Shown: in pieces, positions 1 to 6,573 of the stretch | How positions within the stretch are numbered: position 1 is the first letter of the stretch | How the letters are laid out: the number at the start of each line of letters is the position of its first letter | NCBI GenBank assembly: GCA_913776795.1 | Contig: CAJYRH010000105.1 | Location: 1-12,645 of the forward strand | Length of the DNA: 12,645 bases | Reading direction: 5' to 3' | Source of the DNA: an uncultured Pseudorhodoferax sp. | GTDB taxonomy: Bacteria > Pseudomonadota > Gammaproteobacteria > Burkholderiales > Burkholderiaceae | Position numbers and translations under genes: made by a program | The notes under the pieces: generated by a model | The model's input: the letters and a program-made list of their open reading frames with translations, nothing else | What the model was told of the DNA's origin: nothing | The model's database searches: none

Positions 1-106
1 CTACATCGAAATGTTCTACAACCCCAAGCGGCGCCACGGCACCGCCGGCGGCACTTCGCCAGTAGAGTTCGAACGACGCCATTCCCAACGGCTCACGGGT
101 GTCTAG
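1..106 (+). CDS. IS3-family transposase OrfB, C-terminal fragment (cut by window edge)
   Basis: Reading from base 2, 34 codons run to a TAG stop at 104-106. The translation begins YIEMFYNPKRRHG and continues through a GGTSPVEFE stretch. This is the familiar end of the DDE integrase (rve) domain of IS3-group OrfB transposases, where the YNPKRRH segment follows the catalytic glutamate region and a SP-x-E/x-F/Y motif closes the domain. The catalytic DDE residues themselves would lie upstream, outside the window, so whether the element is intact cannot be judged. OrfB is normally made as an OrfAB fusion by programmed -1 frameshifting. Subgroup assignment within IS3 is uncertain. Confidence 0.85.
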   Translation, partial: YIEMFYNPKRRHGTAGGTSPVEFERRHSQRLTGV

Positions 107-124
107 GAAACCCGGGTCGATTCA
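1..124 (+). mobile_element. Right end of an IS3-family insertion sequence
   Basis: Only the 3' end of the element lies in the window. It holds the end of the transposase reading frame and, overlapping its stop codon, a terminal-repeat-like stretch at about 100-124 (GTCTAGGAAACCCGGG followed by TCGATTCA). This reads on the opposite strand as a TGAATCG... start and ends in CA-3', as IS3-group ends do. The left end and any target-site duplication are outside the window, so the boundary at 124 is inferred from the TTCA end and not from paired repeats. The element lies about 165 bp upstream of the phaZ start and points towards it. Confidence 0.75.
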
Positions 125-157
125 ACCTTTCGCGTGCACCGGGACGCACCGATGGCG

Positions 158-169
158 TGCAGTGCAGCA
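158..169 (+). promoter_or_regulatory. Second TGCA-N-TGCA half-site, possible PhaR auxiliary site
   Basis: TGCAGTGCAGCA at this position repeats, with one difference, the TGCAGTGCAACA core at 241-252 just upstream of phaZ. The flanks here are less palindromic than at the downstream copy. Paired TGC/GCA-rich sites are how PhaR-type repressors of polyhydroxyalkanoate genes are known to bind. Function here is inference. Confidence 0.35.
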
Positions 170-232
170 CACAAGATGGCGTCTGTGCACTTCATTGGTG
201 TTTGCCGTGATGCGCCGATGTCCGACAACTGC

Positions 233-238
233 TATATT
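233..238 (+). promoter_or_regulatory. phaZ: Candidate -10 element for phaZ
   Basis: TATATT is the only A/T-rich hexamer in an otherwise mixed intergenic region and would place a transcription start near 244-246, about 45 nt before the preferred phaZ ATG. No convincing -35 hexamer is seen at 16-18 bp spacing, so the promoter may be weak or activator-dependent. It partly overlaps the palindrome at 237-253, which fits repression by occlusion. Confidence 0.35.
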
Positions 239-253
239 GCTGCAGTGCAACAA
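237..253 (+). promoter_or_regulatory. PhaR-like operator palindrome upstream of phaZ
   Basis: TTGCTGCAGTGCAACAA is an interrupted palindrome of the form TTG-n-TGCA-n-TGCA-n-CAA in which every specified position is symmetric. PhaR, the PHB-responsive repressor of phasin and PHB-cycle genes in Betaproteobacteria, is known to bind TGC/GCA-rich repeats of this kind, and the adjacent gene is a PHB depolymerase. The site covers the -10 candidate and the probable transcription start. It also abuts the upstream in-frame ATG at 253, which argues against that ATG being the true start. Assignment to PhaR is inference from motif and context. Confidence 0.5.
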
Positions 254-291
254 TGCTCGTTGCATACCCCTTCCGCTTCTTTCACCCTGCG

Positions 292-1638
292 ATGCTGTAC
301 CAGATCTACGAAGCCCAGCGCTCTCTGATGGAGCCATTTGCCGAATTTGCAAATGCTGCCTCCAAGATGTTCGGCAACCCCGCGTCGCCGTTGGGCCATA
401 ACCCCTTCGCTCAGCGCGTGGCCGCCGGCTACGACCTGCTGTACCGGCTCGGCAAGGACTACGAGAAGCCCGTGTTCGGTCTGCAGACCGTCGACGTCGG
501 CGGGGTGGATGTGGCCATCCATGAGCGCGTGGAACTCAACAAGCCGTTCTGCGAACTTCGACGATTCAAGCGCTTCACCGACGACAGCGCCACCCTTTCG
601 ACTCTTAAGGGCCAGCCCGCCGTGCTGGTCGTGGCCCCGCTGTCAGGCCACTACGCCACGTTGTTGCGAGACACCGTCAAGTCCATGTTGGGCGGCCACA
701 AGGTCTACATCACCGATTGGAAGAACGCGCGGACCGTACCGCTGTCGGACGGTGAATTCCATCTGGACGACTATGTCAACTACGTCCAGGAGTTCATTCG
801 ACACCTGCAGTCGGTCTACGGCGACTGTCATGTGATGAGCGTGTGCCAGCCCACAGTTCCTGTGCTCGCGGCCGTCTCGTTGATGGCCTCGCGCGGCGAG
901 CGCCTTCCGCTGTCCATGACCATGATGGGCGGTCCGATCGACGCACGGAAGTCGCCGACCGCCGTGAACAACCTGGCCATGAACAAGAGCTTCGAGTGGT
1001 TCGAGAACAACGTGATCTACCGCGTGCCGCAGAACTTCCCGGGTGCCGGCAGGCGCGTGTACCCGGGCTTCCTTCAGCATGCGGGCTTTGTCGCAATGAA
1101 CCCCGACCACCACGCCAAAAGCCACTACGATTACTTCGAGCACTTGCTGCAGGGCGATGACGTTGGTGCGGAAAGCCACCGCAAGTTCTACGACGAGTAC
1201 AACGCAGTGCTCGACATGGATGCCGACTATTACCTGGAGACCATCGCCACGGTCTTCCAGGACTTCAAGCTTGTCAACGGCACATGGCAGGTGCGCAGCC
1301 CCGAAGGCGTGTCTGAACTGGTGCGGCCGCAAGACATCAAGGGGTGCGCCCTGCTGACCATCGAAGGAGAGCTCGACGACATTTCCGGCTCAGGCCAGAC
1401 TGCCGCCGCGCACGACCTGTGCACAAGCATCGCCGCTGCTCAACGCGAGCATTTCGAGGTCAAGGGCGCGGGCCATTACGGCATCTTCAGTGGCAGGCGG
1501 TGGCGCGAACTTGTCTACCCGAAGGTGCGCGACTTCATCGTGGTGCACAACCATGGTGCCAAGCCCAGCACCGCCCGCAGCGCTACCGTGGCGCGGACCT
1601 CGGCGGCGCGCGCTGCCAAGAAGACGCGCACGGCTTGA
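292..1638 (+). CDS. phaZ: Intracellular polyhydroxybutyrate depolymerase PhaZ
   Basis: Hydrolyses native PHB granules in the cytoplasm to release 3-hydroxybutyrate units when carbon is short. The 448-residue product closely follows the Ralstonia eutropha PhaZ1 type along its length. It starts MLYQIYEAQRS, carries the nucleophile segment SVCQPTVPV (catalytic Cys at about residue 185), the acid in EGELDDISG (Asp about 362/363) and the base in GAGHYGIFSGRRWRE (His about 395). These form the alpha/beta-hydrolase triad with Cys in place of Ser, as known for this family. I chose ATG 292 because the family begins MLYQ. An in-frame ATG at 253 would add 13 residues but lies against an operator-like palindrome; neither start has a clear Shine-Dalgarno. 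The last 25 or so residues are an Ala/Arg/Lys-rich tail ending AARAAKKTRTA, which looks like an extension beyond the usual end. The next gene begins at its stop codon. Confidence 0.93.
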   Translation: MLYQIYEAQRSLMEPFAEFANAASKMFGNPASPLGHNPFAQRVAAGYDLLYRLGKDYEKPVFGLQTVDVGGVDVAIHERVELNKPFCELRRFKRFTDDSATLSTLKGQPAVLVVAPLSGHYATLLRDTVKSMLGGHKVYITDWKNARTVPLSDGEFHLDDYVNYVQEFIRHLQSVYGDCHVMSVCQPTVPVLAAVSLMASRGERLPLSMTMMGGPIDARKSPTAVNNLAMNKSFEWFENNVIYRVPQNFPGAGRRVYPGFLQHAGFVAMNPDHHAKSHYDYFEHLLQGDDVGAESHRKFYDEYNAVLDMDADYYLETIATVFQDFKLVNGTWQVRSPEGVSELVRPQDIKGCALLTIEGELDDISGSGQTAAAHDLCTSIAAAQREHFEVKGAGHYGIFSGRRWRELVYPKVRDFIVVHNHGAKPSTARSATVARTSAARAAKKTRTA

Positions 1639-2264
1639 GCCACGTGCACGCATCCGCCCAGTGCGTGCTGGACGCCCTGCCGCAAACGCAATGCACGCGT
1701 TGCGGCTATCCGGATTGCGCTGGCTATGCGCAAGCCATCGCCGACGGACAGGCTCCCATCAACCGCTGCCCTCCCGGCGGCGCGGAGGGCGTGCAGCGGC
1801 TCGCGCAGATCACAGGGCAGCCGCTGTTGACACTCGATCCGACGTACGGCACGGAGGGTCCACGCCAGATGGCATTTGTCGACGAAGGGTGGTGCATCGG
1901 CTGCACGCTGTGCATCAAGGCTTGCCCAGTGGACGCGATCATCGGCAGCAACAAAGCCATGCACACGGTGCTGGAAGCGCATTGCACAGGCTGCGAACTC
2001 TGCGTTCCAGTCTGTCCGGTGGACTGCATTCGGCTTGAACCGGCGTCCGGCGATTCGACCGGCTGGTCCGCCTGGTCGCAGGTCCAGGCAGCAAACGCCC
2101 GCGCACGGTACGCACAGCGTCAGTCGCGCAGTCAGCATCATGGACCTGTGCAACTGGCATCGAGTCCAGAACCGGCTAACGTCGCTTCGGCATCCAATGA
2201 TCCTCGGCGTGCCGTCGTCGAGGCCGCCATAGCCCGCGCCCGTGCCCGCCGCGCGCAGAACTGA
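1635..2264 (+). CDS. rnfB: RnfB-like ferredoxin with three Fe-S cluster motifs
   Basis: A soluble electron-transfer protein of about 209 residues. Near the N-terminus is the RnfB-type FeS domain, with cysteines about 20, 23, 28 and 45 in LPQTQCTRCGYPDC and NRCPPGG. Two classical 4Fe-4S ferredoxin motifs follow: CIGCTLCIKACP (about 87-97) and CTGCELCVPVCP (about 117-127). The tail, about 70 residues, is Ala/Arg-rich and low in complexity. Canonical RnfB of the membrane Rnf complex has an N-terminal membrane helix; this one has none, and no other rnf genes are adjacent, so an ion-pumping role is doubtful. It is more likely a stand-alone electron carrier of the type common in Burkholderiales. 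There is no ATG before the first domain. TTG 1635 overlaps the phaZ stop (TTGA) with AAGAAGA at 1618-1624 upstream; GTG 1644 is the alternative. It is probably cotranscribed with phaZ. Confidence 0.82.
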   Translation: MSHVHASAQCVLDALPQTQCTRCGYPDCAGYAQAIADGQAPINRCPPGGAEGVQRLAQITGQPLLTLDPTYGTEGPRQMAFVDEGWCIGCTLCIKACPVDAIIGSNKAMHTVLEAHCTGCELCVPVCPVDCIRLEPASGDSTGWSAWSQVQAANARARYAQRQSRSQHHGPVQLASSPEPANVASASNDPRRAVVEAAIARARARRAQN

Positions 2265-2284
2265 ACCGGTGCAGTACTGGCCCC

Positions 2285-2325
2285 AAAAGACAAACGGGTT
2301 ACGCAATTGCTCGCGTAACCCGTTT
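2285..2325 (-). terminator. Rho-independent terminator of the tRNA cluster
   Basis: AAACGGGTTACGC (2292-2304) and GCGTAACCCGTTT (2313-2325) form a perfect 13-bp stem with an 8-nt loop. Read on the minus strand it lies just after the last tRNA-Asp and is followed by GTCTTTT, a short U-run. On the plus strand it also closes the phaZ-rnfB transcript region, but the downstream U tract there is poor, so termination in that direction is less certain. Confidence 0.8.
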
Positions 2326-2330
2326 AGATT

Positions 2331-2407
2331 TGGCGGAGTGGACGGGACTCGAACCCGCGACCCCCGGCGTGACAGGCCGGTATTCTAACCAACTGAACTA
2401 CCACTCC
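2331..2407 (-). tRNA. tRNA-Asp (GTC), distal copy
   Basis: A 77-nt cloverleaf with CCA encoded. The acceptor stem GGAGTGG pairs with CCACTCC, the anticodon loop CTGTCAC carries GTC, and the T-arm is CGGGTTCGAGTCCCG. The sequence is identical to the copy at 2713-2789. It is the last gene of the cluster, followed within a few bases by a strong terminator hairpin. Confidence 0.97.
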
Positions 2408-2453
2408 TGGCAGGTAGCTTCGGCGCCTCTCGACAACCCAAGCGCTACAAACT

Positions 2454-2517
2454 TGGCGACCCTTCATGGTTTGAACCCCGTTACCCCCGCGAAATCGCGG
2501 GCTAAACAGACAGGGTC
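2454..2517 (-). pseudogene. Decayed tRNA-Glu remnant (64 nt)
   Basis: This sits exactly where tRNA-Glu lies in the intact neighbouring unit, separated from tRNA-Asp by a 46-nt spacer that matches the other copy at 41 of 46 positions. It keeps the tRNA-Glu ends (GACCCT at the 5' side, AGGGTCGCCA at the 3' side) and a GGGGTTC piece of the T-arm. It is 12 nt shorter than tRNA-Glu, the D-arm is mostly gone, the T-stem no longer pairs, and the anticodon region is a GC palindrome (CCCGCGATTTCGCGGG) with no proper seven-base loop. A functional tRNA is unlikely; a stable hairpin RNA inside the precursor is possible. Confidence 0.7.
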
Positions 2518-2559
2518 GAATCCTAAAACTGGTCGGTCTGCATTGATCAACAGCGCACT

Positions 2560-2635
<76 letters not shown>

Positions 2636-2650
2636 TTGGGCGGCTGTTCA

Positions 2651-2694
2651 TCATCAAAATAAAACGGGCTTCAACATCGCTGCTGTAGCCCGTT
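2651..2694 (-). terminator. Terminator-like hairpin between the two tRNA units
   Basis: AACGGGCT (2663-2670) and AGCCCGTT (2687-2694) form an 8-bp stem with a 16-nt loop. On the minus strand it is followed by a T-rich run (TTATTTTGATG). It sits just after the proximal tRNA-Asp and resembles the hairpin ending the distal unit (shared ACGGG/CCCGT stem), which suggests it was duplicated with the tRNAs. The large loop may make it a leaky terminator or a processing site. Confidence 0.5.
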
Positions 2695-2712
2695 CATTTC
2701 CCGAAGGAAACT

Positions 2713-2789
2713 TGGCGGAGTGGACGGGACTCGAACCCGCGACCCCCGGCGTGACAGGCCGGTATTCTAACCAACTGAACTACCACTCC
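2713..2789 (-). tRNA. tRNA-Asp (GTC), proximal copy
   Basis: A 77-nt tRNA with encoded CCA and anticodon GTC, base for base the same as the distal copy at 2331-2407. It lies 46 nt downstream of tRNA-Glu in the intact Ala-Glu-Asp unit. Confidence 0.97.
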
Positions 2790-2835
2790 TGGTAGGTAGC
2801 TTCGGCGCCTTGCGGCAACCCAAGCGCTACGAACT

Positions 2836-2911
2836 TGGCGACCCTACGGGGATTCGAACCCCGGTACTCACCGTGAAAGGGTGATGTCCTAGGCCTCTAG
2901 ACGATAGGGTC
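2836..2911 (-). tRNA. tRNA-Glu (TTC)
   Basis: A 76-nt cloverleaf with CCA encoded. The acceptor stem runs from GACCCTA to TAGGGTC, the anticodon stem TCACC/GGTGA encloses CTTTCAC with anticodon TTC, and the T-arm is CGGGGTTCGAATCCCCG. It is the only intact tRNA-Glu in the window; the equivalent place in the distal unit holds a decayed copy. The gene for its charging enzyme, gltX, lies about 210 bp upstream on the same strand. tRNA-Glu also serves tetrapyrrole synthesis in Proteobacteria through glutamyl-tRNA reductase. Confidence 0.97.
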
Positions 2912-2954
2912 AAAACCTGTGGACAAATCCAACCGATAGAACTGACAACTTACT

Positions 2955-3030
<76 letters not shown>

Positions 3031-3103
3031 TTGGGTAGTTGTCAATTTTTTGACGCTGCTGCAGCCTTAAAAACTGCTTACCTCATCAACTATCGAGCCT
3101 CAA

Positions 3104-3133
3104 ATTATAGAACGCTTTTCAAGCAGCTCGCAA
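3104..3133 (-). promoter_or_regulatory. Promoter of the tRNA cluster
   Basis: On the minus strand, a perfect TATAAT (plus-strand 3104-3109) is preceded at 18 bp by TTGCGA (plus-strand 3128-3133). The predicted start is near 3097, upstream of tRNA-Ala. The -35 falls inside the last codons of gltX, and no terminator separates gltX from the tRNAs, so read-through from the gltX operon could add to tRNA transcription. Confidence 0.65.
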
Positions 3134-4519
3134 CCGCTCGACCACATTTTTTTGGGTTGACAGAGCGAGCACAGCGTCAAGAGATGGCGTCTGCGCAGTC
3201 CCCATGACCAAGATGCGGACGGGCATCGCCAATTGCGGCATCTTGAGGCCATGTGCGACCAGAACCTCCTTGAGCGCCGCAGCAATGGCCGGCTTCTCCC
3301 ACGCGACGCTCTCCAACTGGTCGGCCAGCGCCGCAATCGCCGGCCGCACTGCATCGGTCACGTACTGGGCAATTTCCTCGGCATTTGGCTGCACGCCGCG
3401 GTAGAACGCCGCGGCCCAGGCGGCCAGCGCCACCGTGGTGTCGCAGCGGTCCTTGAACAGGCCACAAATCGCAGGCAGGCGCTCGTCGGCGGCGATGCCC
3501 TGCTTGCCCAACTGCTCGGCCACCAGCGGCGCGAGCACGTCGTCGGCCGTGATCTTCAGGTGCTGCGCATTCACCCAGCGCAGCTTGGCCTCGTCGAACT
3601 GGGCAGCGCTGCGGCCCAGGTGGTCCAGGTCGAACCACTCCAGGAATTGCGCGCGGCTGAAGATCTCCTCATCGCCGTGGCTCCAGCCCAGGCGCGCGAG
3701 GTAGTTGACCATGGCGTCGGGCAGATACCCTTCGTCTCGGTACTGCGTGACGGGCTTGGCGCCGTTGCGCTTGCTCATCTTCTCGCCCTGCTCGTTCAGC
3801 ACAGTAGGCAGGTGCGCGTAAAGCGGTGGTTCCTTCCCGAGCGCGCGGAAGATGTTGATCTGGCGCGGCGTGTTGTTGACATGGTCGTCGCCACGGATGA
3901 CATGGGTGATCTCCATGTCGATGTCGTCGACAACCACGCAGAAATTGTAGGTTGGCGTGCCGTCCGGCCGTGCGATCACCAGGTCGTCGAGCTCGTCGTT
4001 GCGGATCTCGATGCGGCCCTTGACCTTGTCGTCCCACACGACGGAACCGCCCTGTGGGTTCTTGAACCGCAGCACGGGCTGTACCCCGTCAGGCACCGGC
4101 GGAAGCACCTTCCCGGGCTCTGGCCGCCAGGTGCCGTCGTAACGCGGCTTTTCCTTGTTGGCCATCTGGCGCTCGCGCAGCGCGTCGAGTTCGGCCACGC
4201 CCATGTAGCAGGGGTAGACGAGTTCCTGCGCCTGCATCTGGGCCAGCACCTCTCTGTAGCGCGCGATGCGCTGCATCTGGTAGAACGGGCCTTCGTCGTG
4301 GTCCAAGCCCAGCCAGTGCATGCCTTCGATGATCACGTCGACGGCAGCCTGCGAGGAGCGCTCCAGATCGGTGTCTTCGATGCGCAGCACGAAAGTGCCG
4401 CCGCTGGCCCGCGCAAACGCCCATGGGTACAGCGCCGAGCGGATATTGCCAAGGTGGATGAAGCCGGTCGGAGACGGCGCGAAACGGGTGCGGACGGAAG
4501 TGGTAGGCATGTCGAGCAT
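3119..4519 (-). CDS. gltX: Glutamyl-tRNA synthetase GltX
   Basis: A class I aminoacyl-tRNA synthetase that charges tRNA-Glu with glutamate in the cytoplasm. The 466-residue length is normal. The N-terminus has [20 protein letters not shown], where HLGN (about 22-25) is the HIGH-type signature in its usual betaproteobacterial form; the second nucleotide-binding signature is [12 protein letters not shown] (KMSKR about 247-251). RIEDTD and [14 protein letters not shown] are also family-typical. The C-terminal part, from about residue 300, is the alpha-helical anticodon-binding region. The zinc-binding Cys cluster of the E. coli enzyme is not seen. The ATG used is 6 nt after the purF stop; an in-frame ATG at 4510 ([10 protein letters not shown]) is an equally plausible start. 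It is the last protein gene of the folC-dedD-cvpA-purF-gltX operon and lies just upstream of the tRNA-Glu cluster. Confidence 0.96.
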   Translation of the reverse strand: MLDMPTTSVRTRFAPSPTGFIHLGNIRSALYPWAFARASGGTFVLRIEDTDLERSSQAAVDVIIEGMHWLGLDHDEGPFYQMQRIARYREVLAQMQAQELVYPCYMGVAELDALRERQMANKEKPRYDGTWRPEPGKVLPPVPDGVQPVLRFKNPQGGSVVWDDKVKGRIEIRNDELDDLVIARPDGTPTYNFCVVVDDIDMEITHVIRGDDHVNNTPRQINIFRALGKEPPLYAHLPTVLNEQGEKMSKRNGAKPVTQYRDEGYLPDAMVNYLARLGWSHGDEEIFSRAQFLEWFDLDHLGRSAAQFDEAKLRWVNAQHLKITADDVLAPLVAEQLGKQGIAADERLPAICGLFKDRCDTTVALAAWAAAFYRGVQPNAEEIAQYVTDAVRPAIAALADQLESVAWEKPAIAAALKEVLVAHGLKMPQLAMPVRILVMGTAQTPSLDAVLALSTQKNVVERLRAA

Positions 4520-4525
4520 GGAAAA

Positions 4526-6028
4526 TCAGGCGGCTTCGGCGTTCGGCAGGGCCAGGCGCGAGCTGTCGGCATCGTCCTCGCTGCCACCTACACGGCGCTC
4601 GTTAAGGCGGGCGATGTCACCGTCGGAGATATCGCCGGTCACGTAGACGCCATCAAAGCAGGAAGCATCGAAACCAGCAATGGCCGGGTTCAACGAGCCC
4701 ACAGCCTTCTTCATGCCATCCACGTCCTGGTAGATCAACGCATCGCAGCCGATGATGGCTCGCACCTCTTCCACCGTGCGGCCGTGCGCCACCAGCTCAT
4801 CCTTGGTCGGCATGTCGATGCCGTAGACGTTGGGGTAGCGCACCGGCGGCGCCGCGCTGGCCAGGTAAACCTTGCGGGCACCGGCATCGCGCGCCATCTG
4901 CACAATCTCGCGGCTGGTGGTGCCGCGCACAATGGAATCGTCGACCAGCAGTACGTTGCGGTCCTTGAATTCGCTCGCGATGGCGTTGAGCTTCTGGCGC
5001 ACCGACTTCTTACGCACGCCCTGGCCGGGCATGATGAAGGTGCGCCCCACATAGCGGTTCTTGACAAAGCCTTCGCGGTAGGGGATCCCGAGCAATTGCG
5101 CCAGCTGCATCGCGCTCGGGCGGCTGGATTCCGGGATCGGAATCACCACATCGACACCGCTCGGCGGCAGCGTCGAAACCAGGCGCTTGGCAAGGGCCTC
5201 GCCCAAGTTCAGCCGGGCCTGATAGACCGAGATGCCGTCCATGACCGAATCGGGACGCGCGAGATAAACGTATTCGAAGATGCAGGGATTCAGCCGGGGC
5301 GACTGGGCGCATTGCTCGGCATGCACCTTGCCCTGCAGGTCGATGAACACGGCCTCGCCGGGCTCGACGTTGCGCTCGAAGTCGTGCCCCGTGCCTTCCA
5401 GCGTGACCGACTCGCTGGCCACCATGACGGTGTCGCCGCTGCGGCCCATCACCAGAGGACGGATGCCGTAGGGATCGCGGAAGGCCAACAAGCCGTAGCC
5501 CGCGATCAGCGCGACCACGGCGTAAGAACCACGCACGCGCTGATGGACCGCACGCACTGCGGCGAACACCTCCGAAGCATTCAGCGGCACACCGCGCGTG
5601 GAGCGCTCCAGCTCGTGCGCCAGCACGTTGAGCAGCACCTCGGAATCACTTTCAGTGTTGGTGTGGCGGTGGTCGGTGCTGAACAGCTCGGCCTTGAGCG
5701 CGTGCGCATTGGTCAGGTTGCCGTTGTGCACCAGCACGATGCCGAACGGCGCGTTGACATAGAACGGCTGGGCCTCTTCCTCGCTGTAGGCATTGCCGGC
5801 CGTTGGATAGCGCGCCTGGCCCAGGCCGCAATTGCCTGGCAGCGCGCGCATGTTGCGTGTGCGGAACACGTCCCGCACCATGCCTTTGGCCTTGTGCATG
5901 AAGAACTTGCGCTCCTGCTGGGTCACGATCCCGGCCGCATCCTGGCCGCGGTGCTGCAACAGCAGCAGCGCGTCGTAGATCAGCTGGTTGACAGGAGTAT
6001 TGCTGACGACGCCGACGATTCCGCACAT
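4526..6028 (-). CDS. purF: Amidophosphoribosyltransferase PurF
   Basis: Catalyses the first committed step of purine synthesis: PRPP plus glutamine gives phosphoribosylamine. The 500 residues show an N-terminal Ntn glutaminase domain whose nucleophile is Cys2 (MCGIVGVV, exposed when Met1 is removed), with HRGQDAAGI (about 26-34), RYPT and HNGNLTN (about 101-107). The C-terminal phosphoribosyltransferase domain has the PRPP loop NVLLVDDSIVRGTTS (about 358-372). There is no propeptide before the Cys and no sign of the Cys ligands for the Fe-S cluster of the Bacillus type, so it matches the E. coli-type enzyme. It begins 50 bp after cvpA, the usual partner gene, and is followed 6 bp later by gltX. 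No clear PurR-like operator was recognised. Confidence 0.97.
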   Translation of the reverse strand: MCGIVGVVSNTPVNQLIYDALLLLQHRGQDAAGIVTQQERKFFMHKAKGMVRDVFRTRNMRALPGNCGLGQARYPTAGNAYSEEEAQPFYVNAPFGIVLVHNGNLTNAHALKAELFSTDHRHTNTESDSEVLLNVLAHELERSTRGVPLNASEVFAAVRAVHQRVRGSYAVVALIAGYGLLAFRDPYGIRPLVMGRSGDTVMVASESVTLEGTGHDFERNVEPGEAVFIDLQGKVHAEQCAQSPRLNPCIFEYVYLARPDSVMDGISVYQARLNLGEALAKRLVSTLPPSGVDVVIPIPESSRPSAMQLAQLLGIPYREGFVKNRYVGRTFIMPGQGVRKKSVRQKLNAIASEFKDRNVLLVDDSIVRGTTSREIVQMARDAGARKVYLASAAPPVRYPNVYGIDMPTKDELVAHGRTVEEVRAIIGCDALIYQDVDGMKKAVGSLNPAIAGFDASCFDGVYVTGDISDGDIARLNERRVGGSEDDADSSRLALPNAEAA

Positions 6029-6078
6029 GGTTGATCCCGCAGGTAAAAGAAAGCGCGACCCGGCTCAGGCCGCGAGAT

Positions 6079-6564
6079 TCAAGGCAAATACTCGGCAAGC
6101 CCGCTTGGAAGGGCCTGCTTGAACGCGTGCAGCACCGACACCGTCACACCGGCCCCGTAGGACTCGCGCCACCAGGGCTCGCGCTGCATGGGCGTGTTCC
6201 AGATGATGACGCCGGCCGCCAGAATCAAGATGGCACCGCGCAACAGGCCGAACACCATGCCCAGCACGCGGTCCACTGGCCGCAGGCCCACGGCCTGCAC
6301 AAGCCGCTTCACCAACGACGCCACCAGGCCGCATGCGAAAGCCGCCAACACAAACAGCAGCGCAAAGGCGGCCACATAGCGCACTGTTCCGGCCGCCCCG
6401 CCCATCGGCAAGCGCGGCGCCACATCCGGCGCCAGCCACTGCGCCAGCACGAACGAGGCGATCCAGCCCAGCACCGACAACACCTCGAACACCAGCCCCC
6501 GCCAGGCCCCCAGCAGCAACGACAGGGCCAGAACGGCCAACAGGATCCAGTCGAGGACAGGCAT
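6079..6564 (-). CDS. cvpA: CvpA family inner-membrane protein
   Basis: A 161-residue protein with four hydrophobic stretches, at about residues 4-22, 26-46, 62-87 and 97-123. It begins MPVLDWILLAVLALSLLLGAW, typical of the family, and keeps the RPVDRVLGMVFGLLRG segment before the fourth helix. CvpA is an integral inner-membrane protein first found as needed for colicin V production and later linked to envelope stress and bile resistance in enteric bacteria; its molecular role is not settled. Its position directly upstream of purF and 9 bp downstream of a dedD/SPOR gene is the classical arrangement and supports the call. Confidence 0.93.
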   Translation of the reverse strand: MPVLDWILLAVLALSLLLGAWRGLVFEVLSVLGWIASFVLAQWLAPDVAPRLPMGGAAGTVRYVAAFALLFVLAAFACGLVASLVKRLVQAVGLRPVDRVLGMVFGLLRGAILILAAGVIIWNTPMQREPWWRESYGAGVTVSVLHAFKQALPSGLAEYLP

Positions 6565-6573
6565 GCACTGGCG

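Noticed and set aside
253..291. Upstream ATG at 253 as the phaZ start
   Set aside because: The family begins at MLYQ (292), and the ATG at 253 directly abuts an operator-like palindrome and would leave almost no leader.
3041..3054. GTCAA-TTTT-TTGAC hairpin and TTGACA hexamer just upstream of tRNA-Ala
   Set aside because: Too close to the mature tRNA 5' end to be its -35, and the stem is only 5 bp; probably precursor leader sequence.
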